This document shows, in pieces, positions 31,401 through 39,247 of a stretch of 64,000 nucleotides of DNA. Position 1 is the first letter of the stretch; each line of letters begins with the position of its first letter. This DNA comes from UBA10205 sp964373815. Its GTDB lineage: Archaea; Iainarchaeota; Iainarchaeia; Iainarchaeales; Iainarchaeaceae. The position numbers were made by a program, and so were the translations under genes. The notes under the pieces were generated by a model that had not been told where the DNA came from, ran no database searches, and was given only the letters and a program-made list of their open reading frames with translations. The stretch is from NCBI GenBank assembly GCA_964373815.1, contig CAYJWI010000001.1:16286-80285 (forward strand), in the 5' to 3' direction.

Positions 31401-31473
31401 TAAGCTCCGAGCCGTGTGCGTATGCTCCTAGTATCACGAACGCGATCCCGATTATGATTGCACGTATGTCCAT
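28441..31473 (-). CDS. Large surface protein with VWA domain
   Basis: A 1010-aa exported protein. Signal peptide (about 1-20), several Ig-like/NEW3-like beta domains to about residue 420, and a von Willebrand A domain (about 422-600). The metal site of the VWA domain is complete (LIDASGS, KGKTPLAQAL, LVSDGKETC). More beta domains follow to about 940, then a membrane helix near 955-980 after GTGLFGLASF, and a Lys/Glu-rich cytoplasmic tail. Cys pairs recur in each beta domain. Likely mediates adhesion or cell contact. Last gene of the surface operon; a promoter-like box lies within the preceding gene's end (31499-31531). Confidence 0.8.
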   Translation of the reverse strand: MDIRAIIIGIAFVILGAYAHGSELSGSCDSTNIQCELSMSELELCNDSSKTENYNAYFNGAAASWFNVIPNKFSLEAGECENLRVFAVANCYASPGKYTAQLLVQNGKTVSATCSVELGQGHFVDVDVQPSKQEATQCEEKTYDIVVTNRTKVPNQNTERADLGIEGIPKAWYTLESARVIVAKGEPETVKLKVKAPCDADLGTYDFKVKASLPNPDFFSEDGAQYTISQGQGTQIILGSGFEGGKYSACLETGSEGKIRIANNGKLDEKYKISLEGANFAKLDRTELSVKAGSEDTFTVKFSQTGEPGGNYDFKVKAESTGFKYDITKTFSGQLKDCYNLEVEKTGGDASVCVEDKPVYKFTLKNNREKPVELEAIITGIDAALDKKKFTINPGSEEQLNALIDVSKLAKEAKVSKTDTAIEILIDASGSMVETSGKQGKMDAAKSAVINLVNNISQVDLGLRIFGQGELCEDSSLLVPIKELDIAGITDKVSAFKPKGKTPLAQALQAAANDFTGTKQKAVILVSDGKETCAGNTAQAAKDLSSKGIRVYAVGFDIDKEGKAQLQVIADRTKGKYFDAQNSQQLIDVLKQISQELDIVPATKGAKTFTLKLTSEHFSFEKDFTLTVSDCHSAAFVVPELNICPGVEKKELFTVFNLGSERQEFKISYAPPWVSGPGAISVEAGEEKAVPFSATAPKGSAENKFSVKAKSARLDFTQEKNINYLSSSSCFAIDILLPNPELDAATCEGIKQSLLVENRGVASQDVTITADKPFVYIVDKKINIEAGEKEEVDFFVSPPFDLPATTFITINAQTDNGFSTSAKIRLLVKGNQESYGPGEVDVRVQDISIKEIEGMPYEFQVDFNIFNDSNRTLEILSAKALDFNGIVQAEKRVVASKESTKARLLVKLPQGAGESATVPISLETNEGTFTRNVTFKNIAGENKQQAAENLNVGTGLFGLASFSTAILGVLILLVIGLIAFSTYRAVGKEEGKTEATAEKSEKKKAKKKTQ

Positions 31474-31492
31474 GTTTTCGCCTATATAGTTC

Positions 31493-33619
31493 CTACTTGT
31501 TACTGTTAAGTAGTGACAATACTATAAATGCTATTACAAGAACAATTAAAATGATAACCCCTGCGGCAAATGCCCCATTGCTTCCGAGCACTGCAAGCCC
31601 TGAAAGCGCGCTTCCGCCCCCCTGCTGGCCTGCTGCCTTGCCCGCAACGGTTATCTTAATTGGCTTGGTTGAGGCATAGCCCTTTGCCCGCACTTCAAGG
31701 GTCGCGTTGAAAACCCTGTCAGAATCGGTTTCAGAGGCGCTCACAAGTCTTGTGAAAGTCCTTGTCTGGTTCGGCCCGATGTTTCCAAGTGAAATAGGCA
31801 GTATTACTGCGCCTTCTTCAGAGCCATAAACCCTCACCCTTACGTCTTCTAGTGCTCCTGCAAGGACGTTCTTTATGGTGAATGAAAGTTCCTTCTCTTC
31901 AGCGGAAGCAAGCCTTACTTCCGAAGGATAGCTAAGTATTTCCACTCCTCCAGCCTGCGCGTTTGTTTCGGCGGCAACTACCCTAAACCTTAGCTCTTCG
32001 CTCTGCTCATCAGAGCCGCTCTTTGCGCTAAGCGTTATTGTATAGTTGCCTAGCTGCGCATCGAATGCCGGGGAGATGAAAACGTAAACCTTCTCTTCCT
32101 TTCCTTTCTTGACGGTTATTTCCTTGTCAGTTAGGGTTGCATTTATCGAAGCGTCGACACCTTTTAGCGAGAGCCTGGCTTTTTCATCGAAAGCCCCGTT
32201 GTTTCTAAGCACTACCTCGAAGACCTGTCCCGCCGTTGCGGAGCATGCCCTTGCCTCGAAATCATTGTTGGCTATGAGCATCTCGAGCTTGTGCTCATCC
32301 CTTATGTCAATTTCCGCTTTCTTGGTTTCGGTTTCCTCCGCGCTGCGGCCGGTTACTTTCACTTCGTGCTTCCCGAACTTTTCAGTATCCTTCGCCTTCA
32401 CGGTGAGTGTTACTTCCTTTGTCCCTTTCCCTGCAAGAAAAACCCTCGAGGAATCTAGCCTTGCCTCAATGTCGCCGTCAACCCCGAGTGTCACGAACTG
32501 GCCCTGCTCTATTTTGCTTTTGAGTATTACGCTAAGTTCCTTCCCCTCCCCCCTCTTCATGGATTTTCTTGCAGGCGTTATCGTGAGGTCGAACTCGTCC
32601 TTTCCGCATTCAATTACCCTTATGCGTATTTCCCTTTCGACGAAGTAATCCTCGCTTCTCGCGAACACGGGTATTGTGTAATCAGTGAAAGCGGTAGTGT
32701 AATTAGTGTTTATCGAGAGGCCCACTTCCTCTTCATCCCCGCTTGCAAGCCTTGTGGCTGGGAATTCGAATACAGGGAGCAATAGCTCGTGGCTAGCCCC
32801 GAGTGAAATCGTCTGGCCCCTTCCTGAATTGTTTTCAAGCCTTATTTTTATTTCCTGCGTATAAGGCTGCCTGCAGATGAAATAACCGTCCAATCTTTCT
32901 ATGTTTATCGGCGAGTCGTCATCTATGACTTCGGCCCTGATGTTTTGCCTTATTGCACTGCCCTCGCCGTACAAAAATTTTGCCTGCACATCATAAACGT
33001 CTGTTCTCGCGTCCGGGAAGGCGGTGATTGTCATTGTTACCGAAGTCCTCTCGCCGTTGCCGAGGCAGAAAGAATTCCCCGGCACTTGCGCTTCTATTTC
33101 GTGCCTTTCGCTGTTTCCAATCTGTGCATCCGCGGTAAAGCACTCCCTCTTGCCGCTGTTGTTGCTAACCGAGAGTTGCACGTTTATCGACTGGCCGGTT
33201 TCGAGGAAAACCGAGTTCCTGTCAGAAGAAACTGTTATCGCTTTTGAGGGCTGCGATTCTGAAACATTGATGTTGAACTCGTCGCTGTCGCCAAGCCCTG
33301 CGGGGTTTTGCGCCCTTACTGTAACCGTGCTCATGCCTGCGCTTGCAGGCTCCGGCGCGTTGCAGCTTATGAAATAATTTTCCTGCAGGAAGCAATCCAC
33401 AAGCTGGGTGTCACTTTGCTTTTCAATGCTGAAAAACATTTTATCGGATGAGTATGCGGGGTCGCTTACATAATTCCTCAAATCAGCGAATTTTACAATT
33501 GGCCCTGAATCCATCCCCACTGAAATGTCCTTAATGCCATCAAAATCCGGTGCCGCGGCCGCAAGTGCAAAGCCCGCGCAGAGCAAAACCACCATGGCGG
33601 ACATGATTCCCTTCATCAT
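31493..33619 (-). CDS. Surface protein with cadherin-like and Ig-like domains
   Basis: A 708-aa protein: signal peptide (1-20), then one domain (about 25-120) of the same type as the three repeats in the 34534-37083 protein (YFISCNAPEPASAGMSTVTV). At least four NEW3/CARDB-like beta domains follow, then a TM helix after GSALSGLAVLGSN and a very short tail (LLNSNK). Starts directly after the stop of the 292-aa frame gene. Probably an S-layer-associated or adhesin protein. Confidence 0.75.
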   Translation of the reverse strand: MMKGIMSAMVVLLCAGFALAAAAPDFDGIKDISVGMDSGPIVKFADLRNYVSDPAYSSDKMFFSIEKQSDTQLVDCFLQENYFISCNAPEPASAGMSTVTVRAQNPAGLGDSDEFNINVSESQPSKAITVSSDRNSVFLETGQSINVQLSVSNNSGKRECFTADAQIGNSERHEIEAQVPGNSFCLGNGERTSVTMTITAFPDARTDVYDVQAKFLYGEGSAIRQNIRAEVIDDDSPINIERLDGYFICRQPYTQEIKIRLENNSGRGQTISLGASHELLLPVFEFPATRLASGDEEEVGLSINTNYTTAFTDYTIPVFARSEDYFVEREIRIRVIECGKDEFDLTITPARKSMKRGEGKELSVILKSKIEQGQFVTLGVDGDIEARLDSSRVFLAGKGTKEVTLTVKAKDTEKFGKHEVKVTGRSAEETETKKAEIDIRDEHKLEMLIANNDFEARACSATAGQVFEVVLRNNGAFDEKARLSLKGVDASINATLTDKEITVKKGKEEKVYVFISPAFDAQLGNYTITLSAKSGSDEQSEELRFRVVAAETNAQAGGVEILSYPSEVRLASAEEKELSFTIKNVLAGALEDVRVRVYGSEEGAVILPISLGNIGPNQTRTFTRLVSASETDSDRVFNATLEVRAKGYASTKPIKITVAGKAAGQQGGGSALSGLAVLGSNGAFAAGVIILIVLVIAFIVLSLLNSNK

Positions 33620-34453
33620 TTACTTCGCCCTCCCTTGTTTCTTCCCGGCCGTGAGGATTTTCACCATTCTCGCTATGAATGCTATGAGCAGCACAGCCGC
33701 CACAAGCACGAGCACTGCATCCACCAAAAGTTCGCCACCTGCAATTCCGCCAAGGCCGAATACCGCAAAACCGGTTGAAGCGTCCGCACTGCCATTGCCT
33801 TGCCCGTACTTTATTTTCGCAGGTTCAGAAACCGTCGCCGGATTTGCAACGCCTTTGCATGTGAATTCGAATTCGGCGTCCGCCTCGAAGCCGCTGCCAG
33901 ATTTAACTGTAAGTTCATAATCCCTTTTCTCGAAAGCCCCGAGGGAAAATTCCTTCACGCCCTCTATTGCAGCGCCGCTTGGCAGGCCTTTGACTGCAGA
34001 GAGCTGCACGGTTTTGCTTTTGTATGACTTGTTTTCAAGCGAAAGTTTTATGCTGCCGTTTTCCTGCGCCGTTATTCGCGCTTCGAGCGGGCATGAATCC
34101 TCTTCAAAAAAGGTGATGGCGATGTTCTTCTCCGCCCTGTTCCCCCCGAGGTCTATGATTATTGTTCCGGTGTAGGTGTTTCCCTCGAGCCCCTTCTTCG
34201 GGAAAACCTTGACAACCACTTCTCCCTTGTTGCTTTTTGCGGCAACGAATGCCGGCCCCTTCACTACGGAATACTCCGAAGGGAAGTGGAATTCAACTGA
34301 AAGGGGGAGCTTTACGCCCGAAGCGTTATCCACGAAAAATGAGAGTTTGTAGGCCGATTCGCCTACCATTATGCTGTTCTCAAGGCCTGTTACGCCAGCG
34401 CTTGCGCTAGCGCAAAAGAGAAGAATTGCAGCCAAAAACCCCAAAAGCCTCAT
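33620..34453 (-). CDS. Short surface protein with C-terminal TM anchor
   Basis: A 277-aa protein starting MRLLGFLAAILLFCASASAG (signal peptide). Two beta-sandwich domains follow (about 20-125 and 126-225), then a short linker, STGFAVFGLGG, a membrane helix and a basic tail (KKQGRAK). ATG 34453 was chosen since it gives a normal signal peptide; an in-frame ATG at 34498 is further upstream. First gene of the three-gene surface operon. Confidence 0.7.
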   Translation of the reverse strand: MRLLGFLAAILLFCASASAGVTGLENSIMVGESAYKLSFFVDNASGVKLPLSVEFHFPSEYSVVKGPAFVAAKSNKGEVVVKVFPKKGLEGNTYTGTIIIDLGGNRAEKNIAITFFEEDSCPLEARITAQENGSIKLSLENKSYKSKTVQLSAVKGLPSGAAIEGVKEFSLGAFEKRDYELTVKSGSGFEADAEFEFTCKGVANPATVSEPAKIKYGQGNGSADASTGFAVFGLGGIAGGELLVDAVLVLVAAVLLIAFIARMVKILTAGKKQGRAK

Positions 34454-34500
34454 GTTGTTCACGTGTTCACTAGAAGTTATTATACTACATATGTCCAAAC

Positions 34501-34513
34501 CTTTATTTAAATG
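34501..34513 (-). promoter_or_regulatory. TATA box of the surface-protein operon
   Basis: Minus-strand CATTTAAATAAAG predicts transcription from about 34480, 27 bases before ATG 34453. The palindrome TTAACGTTAA lies about ten bases further upstream. Confidence 0.45.
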
Positions 34514-34533
34514 TTGATATTAACGTTAATTAG

Positions 34534-37083
34534 TTAATTTGCTTTAAGTAGTGAAAGAACGCCTATTACTGCCAATACAACGAGCACAATGCCGCCAACA
34601 GCCATCCCTACAGTCGATGCAAGGGAGGCAAACCCTGTTGCTCCCGAGCCCTGTGCCTGCGCTTTCTTGGCATCAAATGAAACCGGGATGCTTTTGCTTC
34701 CCGAATCAGCATTAACCCTAAATGTCGCCTCTACCTTCCCTTCGTAATCTTTTGCATCCACCGCAACCTCTACCTTCTCCCCTGTCCGCCAGAGCTGCTT
34801 TTGGAGTGCGCCCACTTTCACGCCCGCGGGCACGCCTATTGCTGTAATCGTTACGTTGGTGAGGTCATCACCGGTGTTCTCAAGCTCTATCTTGCCAGCC
34901 CCGCTAACAGTATCGGGCTTGGCTGAAACCCTCACTTCAGGCGCCCTCTTTTCAGGCTCTGCAGGTGCTGGCTGTGGTTGGGGAGCCGGCTGCGGCGAAG
35001 GCGGCTGTCTTGAGCTATCTTCCACAGTCACGTAGAAATTATCCGAAATGGCCGAAGCCGAGCAGTATCTTCCGTCGCTGAACCTTCCTGCAACTGAAAC
35101 ATCAACGCTTCCCCTTGTGCCGGATGAAACACTGCCTGCGCTTATTTCAACGCCGATTGTTTCACCGCTGTTCCTGCCAACGCTTGAGGGCTTGCTTTTC
35201 ACCCTTGCAGAGAACTTCGGACTTGCATCCTCCACTTTCACAGAATCAATCGAAAAAGTCCTGTTGGAGCTGTTTTCAATCCTGACATTCTTCGTGGTTT
35301 TGGAATCCTCATTTACGCTCACGTCCGGCGCGCTAAGGGTTATGTCATTGCACGCGGCGCTTCCGGAGCCTGAGCTTGAGCCGTTGTTGTTTATTTCTAC
35401 CCTGAAGCTCTTTGTCACGCTGCCGAGGCTGCATTTCCTGCCATCCGAGAACTCCCCCTTGAGCTTGAGCGTAACAGTCGCTTCGCGGTCCTGCACGGTG
35501 TTGGTGCTCACAAGGTCCATGCTAAGGTCAGATGAGTCGTTCGCGCTTATGCTTGCCGGGGCATCGAAGTTCTCGGCCTTCAAATATGAGCTGTTGTCCG
35601 AAATGCCGGCATCGGTCACCTCAAAGTCCTGGTCAGAGTCATTCCTAACACTAAAGCTCACGTTTTTCGTCTCATCCTCGTCCATGAAAACTGTTGAAGT
35701 GGAAACACTTATGTCCGAGCATGTGCCGTTGCCCTGCCCGCCCACATTCACAGTGAAAGTGTCGGAATCTACCCTGTTGCGCGTGTTTTCAACTTCTATT
35801 GTAATGGTGCTCTCGCCGGTGCTGTTCCCCCTTGGGCCTTCGCATTCGAAGTACCTGTCGCCCACTATGCGGCAGAATACCAGTGAGGTGTCGCTCTGCC
35901 TTGAAATCCTGAAGTCAAGCTGGTCATCGCTGTCAAAGTCATCCCTCGCGTATGAAAAGAGGTCGATTAGCCTGCTGTTGTAGCCGTCGTTTTCCCTGAT
36001 GTCAATGTCAGGCAAGCCGCTTATTGAAGGGCTGCTGTTTCCAGTGCCCTCGGAGAAAACCCTTACATCGAAAGTGTCAGTCGCGCTGAGCCCGCTTGTA
36101 TCGGTAACCCTTACTGAAATTGAATTCGTCCCTGTCCTGTTGGTGGAAGGCGCGTCGCAGTCAATGAACCTCTGCGAGTCCACAAAGCAGTTCACGAGAG
36201 AGGAATTGCTCTGCGAAGTGACTGCAAAAGAGAGCCTGTTGTCCGCATCTTCGGCATCGCTTGCATAGGCCCAGAGGTCTATCGCATCGTTTCTCGAGCC
36301 CGAATTCTCCCTTGTGTCAAGATCCGGGATTCCGCTCAATACTGGCGCGTTGTTCCCGGGATTTCCGCTCACAGTGGCAACAAAGACATCGGAGGCCGAT
36401 GCCCCATTAGTGTCCATTGCTTGGACAGTGATCGTGTTAGAGCCTGTCTGGTTTTGTGTAGGCGCATTGCAGCTCACGTACCTGTTGTTGTTTATCGTGC
36501 AGCTTATGAGCCCCGGGTTGCTCTGCGAGTTAATCGTGAAAGTGAGCCTGTCATCGGAATCCTCTGCATCTGTTGCGTAAGCCCAGAGGTCGGTTATGTT
36601 TGCCCTAGCATTTGAGTTGATGGCGAACTGCACGTCAGGGACATTGGTTATTGCAGGAGAGGTGTTTGCAGGCGGATTTGGTCTTACGACAGTAATTGAT
36701 GCCCTTCCGCAGCTCTGGCCGAAAAGGGTTGCGTTGCGGTCCATCTGCCAGAGTGCTTCGTAATTGCCGGCGCCTGAAGGCGCCTTTATGGAAAAGCTGA
36801 ATGCCTTTGAATCCAGCGGAACAACGGAGCCTGAACCGATTGCCATGCCGCTCGAAGCTGAGCCAAAGGTTGTGCCCTGCAATGAGCGCAGGGTGTACTT
36901 GTTTGTGTCATTCCATGCCTCAGTGCCCGTGTTTTTGAGGGTGACAGAAACATTGTAGTTTTCATCTGCAACGATGAATTGCGGGATGCTTGAGGATATG
37001 CACTGCGCATCATTGGCGGCGCTTACAAAAACACTGGCCATTACCAAGGCCATTACTGTCAAAAATGCTTTGCCGAAACCCAT
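34534..37083 (-). CDS. Surface protein with three tandem cadherin-like repeats
   Basis: An 849-aa protein. Signal peptide (1-22); an Ig-like domain (25-135); three repeats of about 100 aa with the pattern ITDLWAYATDAEDSDDRLTF ... CNAPTQNQTGSNTI (about 145-445). Three more beta domains with Asn/Ser-rich surfaces follow, then a Pro-rich stretch (PPSPQPAPQPQPAPAEP), a last beta domain, SGATGFASLAST and a TM helix. DAED acidic clusters suggest calcium binding. Many NxT/S sequons. Followed by its own short spacer and the 33620-34453 gene. Confidence 0.8.
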   Translation of the reverse strand: MGFGKAFLTVMALVMASVFVSAANDAQCISSSIPQFIVADENYNVSVTLKNTGTEAWNDTNKYTLRSLQGTTFGSASSGMAIGSGSVVPLDSKAFSFSIKAPSGAGNYEALWQMDRNATLFGQSCGRASITVVRPNPPANTSPAITNVPDVQFAINSNARANITDLWAYATDAEDSDDRLTFTINSQSNPGLISCTINNNRYVSCNAPTQNQTGSNTITVQAMDTNGASASDVFVATVSGNPGNNAPVLSGIPDLDTRENSGSRNDAIDLWAYASDAEDADNRLSFAVTSQSNSSLVNCFVDSQRFIDCDAPSTNRTGTNSISVRVTDTSGLSATDTFDVRVFSEGTGNSSPSISGLPDIDIRENDGYNSRLIDLFSYARDDFDSDDQLDFRISRQSDTSLVFCRIVGDRYFECEGPRGNSTGESTITIEVENTRNRVDSDTFTVNVGGQGNGTCSDISVSTSTVFMDEDETKNVSFSVRNDSDQDFEVTDAGISDNSSYLKAENFDAPASISANDSSDLSMDLVSTNTVQDREATVTLKLKGEFSDGRKCSLGSVTKSFRVEINNNGSSSGSGSAACNDITLSAPDVSVNEDSKTTKNVRIENSSNRTFSIDSVKVEDASPKFSARVKSKPSSVGRNSGETIGVEISAGSVSSGTRGSVDVSVAGRFSDGRYCSASAISDNFYVTVEDSSRQPPSPQPAPQPQPAPAEPEKRAPEVRVSAKPDTVSGAGKIELENTGDDLTNVTITAIGVPAGVKVGALQKQLWRTGEKVEVAVDAKDYEGKVEATFRVNADSGSKSIPVSFDAKKAQAQGSGATGFASLASTVGMAVGGIVLVVLAVIGVLSLLKAN

Positions 37084-37102
37084 AAACCTACACCATTAAT
37101 TC

Positions 37103-37139
37103 GTTACTATTAAGTAGTGACAATGAAACTATTTAAAGC
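37103..37139 (-). promoter_or_regulatory. Promoter plus near-palindromic box of the 849-aa gene
   Basis: GTTACTATTAAGTAGTGAC (37103-37121) matches 18 of 19 bases of 31499-31517, which precedes the VWA gene. In both cases a TATA-like block (37129-37139; about 31521-31531) stands just upstream on the minus strand. Confidence 0.5.
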
Positions 37140-37159
37140 TATGGTTTTGGGCAGGTTTT

Positions 37160-37283
37160 ACGCCTGTGCTGCAGAAAGCCAACCGCTTAAGCTGTTGGAT
37201 GAATGCAACCAATGGCACAGGCGTGTCTTCCAAACATTCAGGCAATAATTTGAAAGCCCACGCCTTTAGGCGTGGGTCTTTTT
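37160..37283 (+). ncRNA. Two-stem structured element with terminator-like hairpin
   Basis: ACGCCTGTGC (37160-37169) pairs perfectly with GCACAGGCGT (37215-37224) over a 45-nt interior that holds CCAAC/GTTGG (37179-37183, 37194-37198). It is followed by CCCACGCC-TTTA-GGCGTGGG (37257-37276) and TCTTTTT. Either an independent RNA or the remnant ends of an IS200/IS605-type element, whose right ends and TnpB guide RNAs finish in such a hairpin. No ORF covers it. Confidence 0.5.
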
Positions 37284-37295
37284 ACTCATAATACT

Positions 37296-37865
37296 TTATT
37301 TCTTTTCTATAAGCGCATTCAGCAAGTCCGATTTGGTTATTATCCCAACAACCTTCCCCTTCCTTGCAACCAATACCCCGGGGTTGTTTTCTAGCAATCC
37401 GGAAATCGGCCTGAATGGTGTGTCTTCACGCACGGTCGGCATGGCTTCGGCCATGAACTCGCCTACCTTTAGAACGCTCACTTCCTCCATATCCTTTGCG
37501 CTGTTCATCCTGTCAAGTATCGCCTTTTCGGAAATCGTGCCGAGGTTCCTTCCGTCCTCGATTACCGGCAGCTGGGAGACCGCGTGCTTTTTCATCATCC
37601 TCGCAGCCTCCTTGAGGTTTGCATCCCTGCTTACGCCTATCACTTTTTCTGACATGAAATCCGCGGCCTTTGCCTGCGCCTCATTGTGCAGCGATTCGAA
37701 GAAATCAAAGAGCCTTTTCGCGTTCGAATAGGACGGCACTATCGCCCCCGCCTCAATTTTCGCAATCAATGACTGGCTAACGCCCGTGCGCACAGCCAGC
37801 TCGTTTTGCGTAATGCCGAGCTTTTTCCTCTTGGCCTTTAGTTCGGAGAGTTCTGGGAGCACCAT
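37296..37865 (-). CDS. XRE-CBS transcriptional regulator
   Basis: A 189-aa protein with an N-terminal XRE helix-turn-helix (LGITQNELAVRTGVSQSLIA, residues 17-36) and two CBS domains (about 68-125 and 130-187). CBS pairs bind adenosyl compounds including AMP, ATP and S-adenosylmethionine. It is divergent from metK, and a palindrome lies between the genes. A reasonable inference is feedback control of SAM synthesis. Confidence 0.85.
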   Translation of the reverse strand: MVLPELSELKAKRKKLGITQNELAVRTGVSQSLIAKIEAGAIVPSYSNAKRLFDFFESLHNEAQAKAADFMSEKVIGVSRDANLKEAARMMKKHAVSQLPVIEDGRNLGTISEKAILDRMNSAKDMEEVSVLKVGEFMAEAMPTVREDTPFRPISGLLENNPGVLVARKGKVVGIITKSDLLNALIEKK

Positions 37866-37910
37866 AAGGCCACTTATTCCTATGTGAATATTTTATGCAG
37901 AAATTATTAT

Positions 37911-37950
37911 TAATGTGCCTTTGCACATAATATAGGGGCGTTTTTGGAGG
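37911..37950 (+). promoter_or_regulatory. metK: Promoter/operator of metK
   Basis: TGTGC-CTTT-GCACA (37914-37927), extended by ATTA flanks, overlaps the TATA-like ATAATATA (37927-37934). GGAGG at 37946-37950 is nine bases before ATG 37960. An earlier AT block (AAATTATTATTAA, about 37901-37913) could start a leader that includes GGAGG. Confidence 0.5.
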
Positions 37951-37959
37951 TTTTTTTGG

Positions 37960-39141
37960 ATGGCGAGGAAATATCTTTTCAGTTCGGAATCGGTTACGGA
38001 GGGGCACCCGGACAAGATGATGGACCAGATCGCCGACACGATATTGGACGAGATGATAAAGGGCGACCCAAATTCGAGGGTGGCTGTTGAATGTGCAACC
38101 AAAACCGGGCTGATACTGGTGTTTGGCGAAGTGACCACCAAAACATACGTCGATATCCAGGCAACCGTGAGGAAAGTCATCAGGGAAATAGGCTACAACA
38201 ACCCATCATACGGCTTTGACTGCGACGCTTGCTCTGTTTTGATTTCACTTTCAGAGCAGAGCCCCGACATAGCCCAAGGTGTGAATGAGGGCTCCGGCCT
38301 TGACAAGGAGCAGGGCGCGGGGGACCAGGGGATGATGTTCGGCTATGCCACAGACGAAACCCCTGAACTGATGCCTCTGCCTATAATGCTCGCGCACAAG
38401 ATTACGCAGCGCCTCGCGCAGGCGAGAAAGAGCAAGGAAATAACCTTCCTGCGCCCAGACGGCAAGAGCCAGGTGACGATTGAATATGTTGACGGAAAGC
38501 CCGTGAGGGCCGATACAATCGTCGTGAGCGCGCAGCACGATGACGTGCCGTACGAACAGGTACGCGAAGCGATAATAGAGAAAGTGGTAAAGCCTGTGTG
38601 CGGCAAATGGGTGGATGATAATACAAAATTCTTAATCAATCCCACTGGAAGGTTTGTAATCGGCGGGCCAGTGGGCGATTCAGGGCTTACCGGGAGAAAA
38701 ATAATAGTAGACACTTACGGCGGAGTAGGCCATCACGGCGGGGGAGCGTTCTCCGGCAAAGACCCTTCAAAGGTCGACCGCTCTGCCGCATACTTCGCCC
38801 GCTATGTCGCAAAGAACATTGTTGCCGCGGGGCTTGCGCAGAGGTGCGAGATACAGGTCGCATACGCTATTGGGGTTTCGGAGCCTGTTTCAATTTTCGT
38901 GAACACCTATGGCACAGGAGAGCTGCCGGATGAAGCGCTCGAAGCCCTCGTGAAAAAAGTTTTCAACTTCAAGCCAGCGGCGATAATAAAGCACCTCAAC
39001 CTCAAGAGGCCGATTTACCGCAAGACCGCGGCCTACGGCCACTTCGGAAGGGATGATGCGGATTTCACTTGGGAGAAAACCGACATGGCAGAGGAGCTGA
39101 AGAAGGAAGCTTCGGGCTTGCTTGCAAAGGCGAGGAACTAG
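37960..39141 (+). CDS. metK: S-adenosylmethionine synthetase, bacterial type
   Basis: A 393-aa enzyme making SAM from methionine and ATP. It has the bacterial/eukaryotic MAT motifs: SESVTEGHPDK, GAGDQGMMFGYA, GGGAFSGKDPSKVDRSAAY and DDADFTWE. Most archaea use the unrelated-looking AMAT form, so a bacterial-type gene is an unusual, probably horizontally acquired replacement. GGAGG ribosome site nine bases upstream. Confidence 0.98.
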   Translation: MARKYLFSSESVTEGHPDKMMDQIADTILDEMIKGDPNSRVAVECATKTGLILVFGEVTTKTYVDIQATVRKVIREIGYNNPSYGFDCDACSVLISLSEQSPDIAQGVNEGSGLDKEQGAGDQGMMFGYATDETPELMPLPIMLAHKITQRLAQARKSKEITFLRPDGKSQVTIEYVDGKPVRADTIVVSAQHDDVPYEQVREAIIEKVVKPVCGKWVDDNTKFLINPTGRFVIGGPVGDSGLTGRKIIVDTYGGVGHHGGGAFSGKDPSKVDRSAAYFARYVAKNIVAAGLAQRCEIQVAYAIGVSEPVSIFVNTYGTGELPDEALEALVKKVFNFKPAAIIKHLNLKRPIYRKTAAYGHFGRDDADFTWEKTDMAEELKKEASGLLAKARN

Positions 39142-39247
39142 AAGTCGAAATCGGCAAAAATTCTTTGGTTCCAAGAAAGGGCTGCGGCCAAGGCGGGGCA
39201 TAAAGAATTAAAAACAGGCTCTCCTATCCTAATACTGTGGTCAACTG

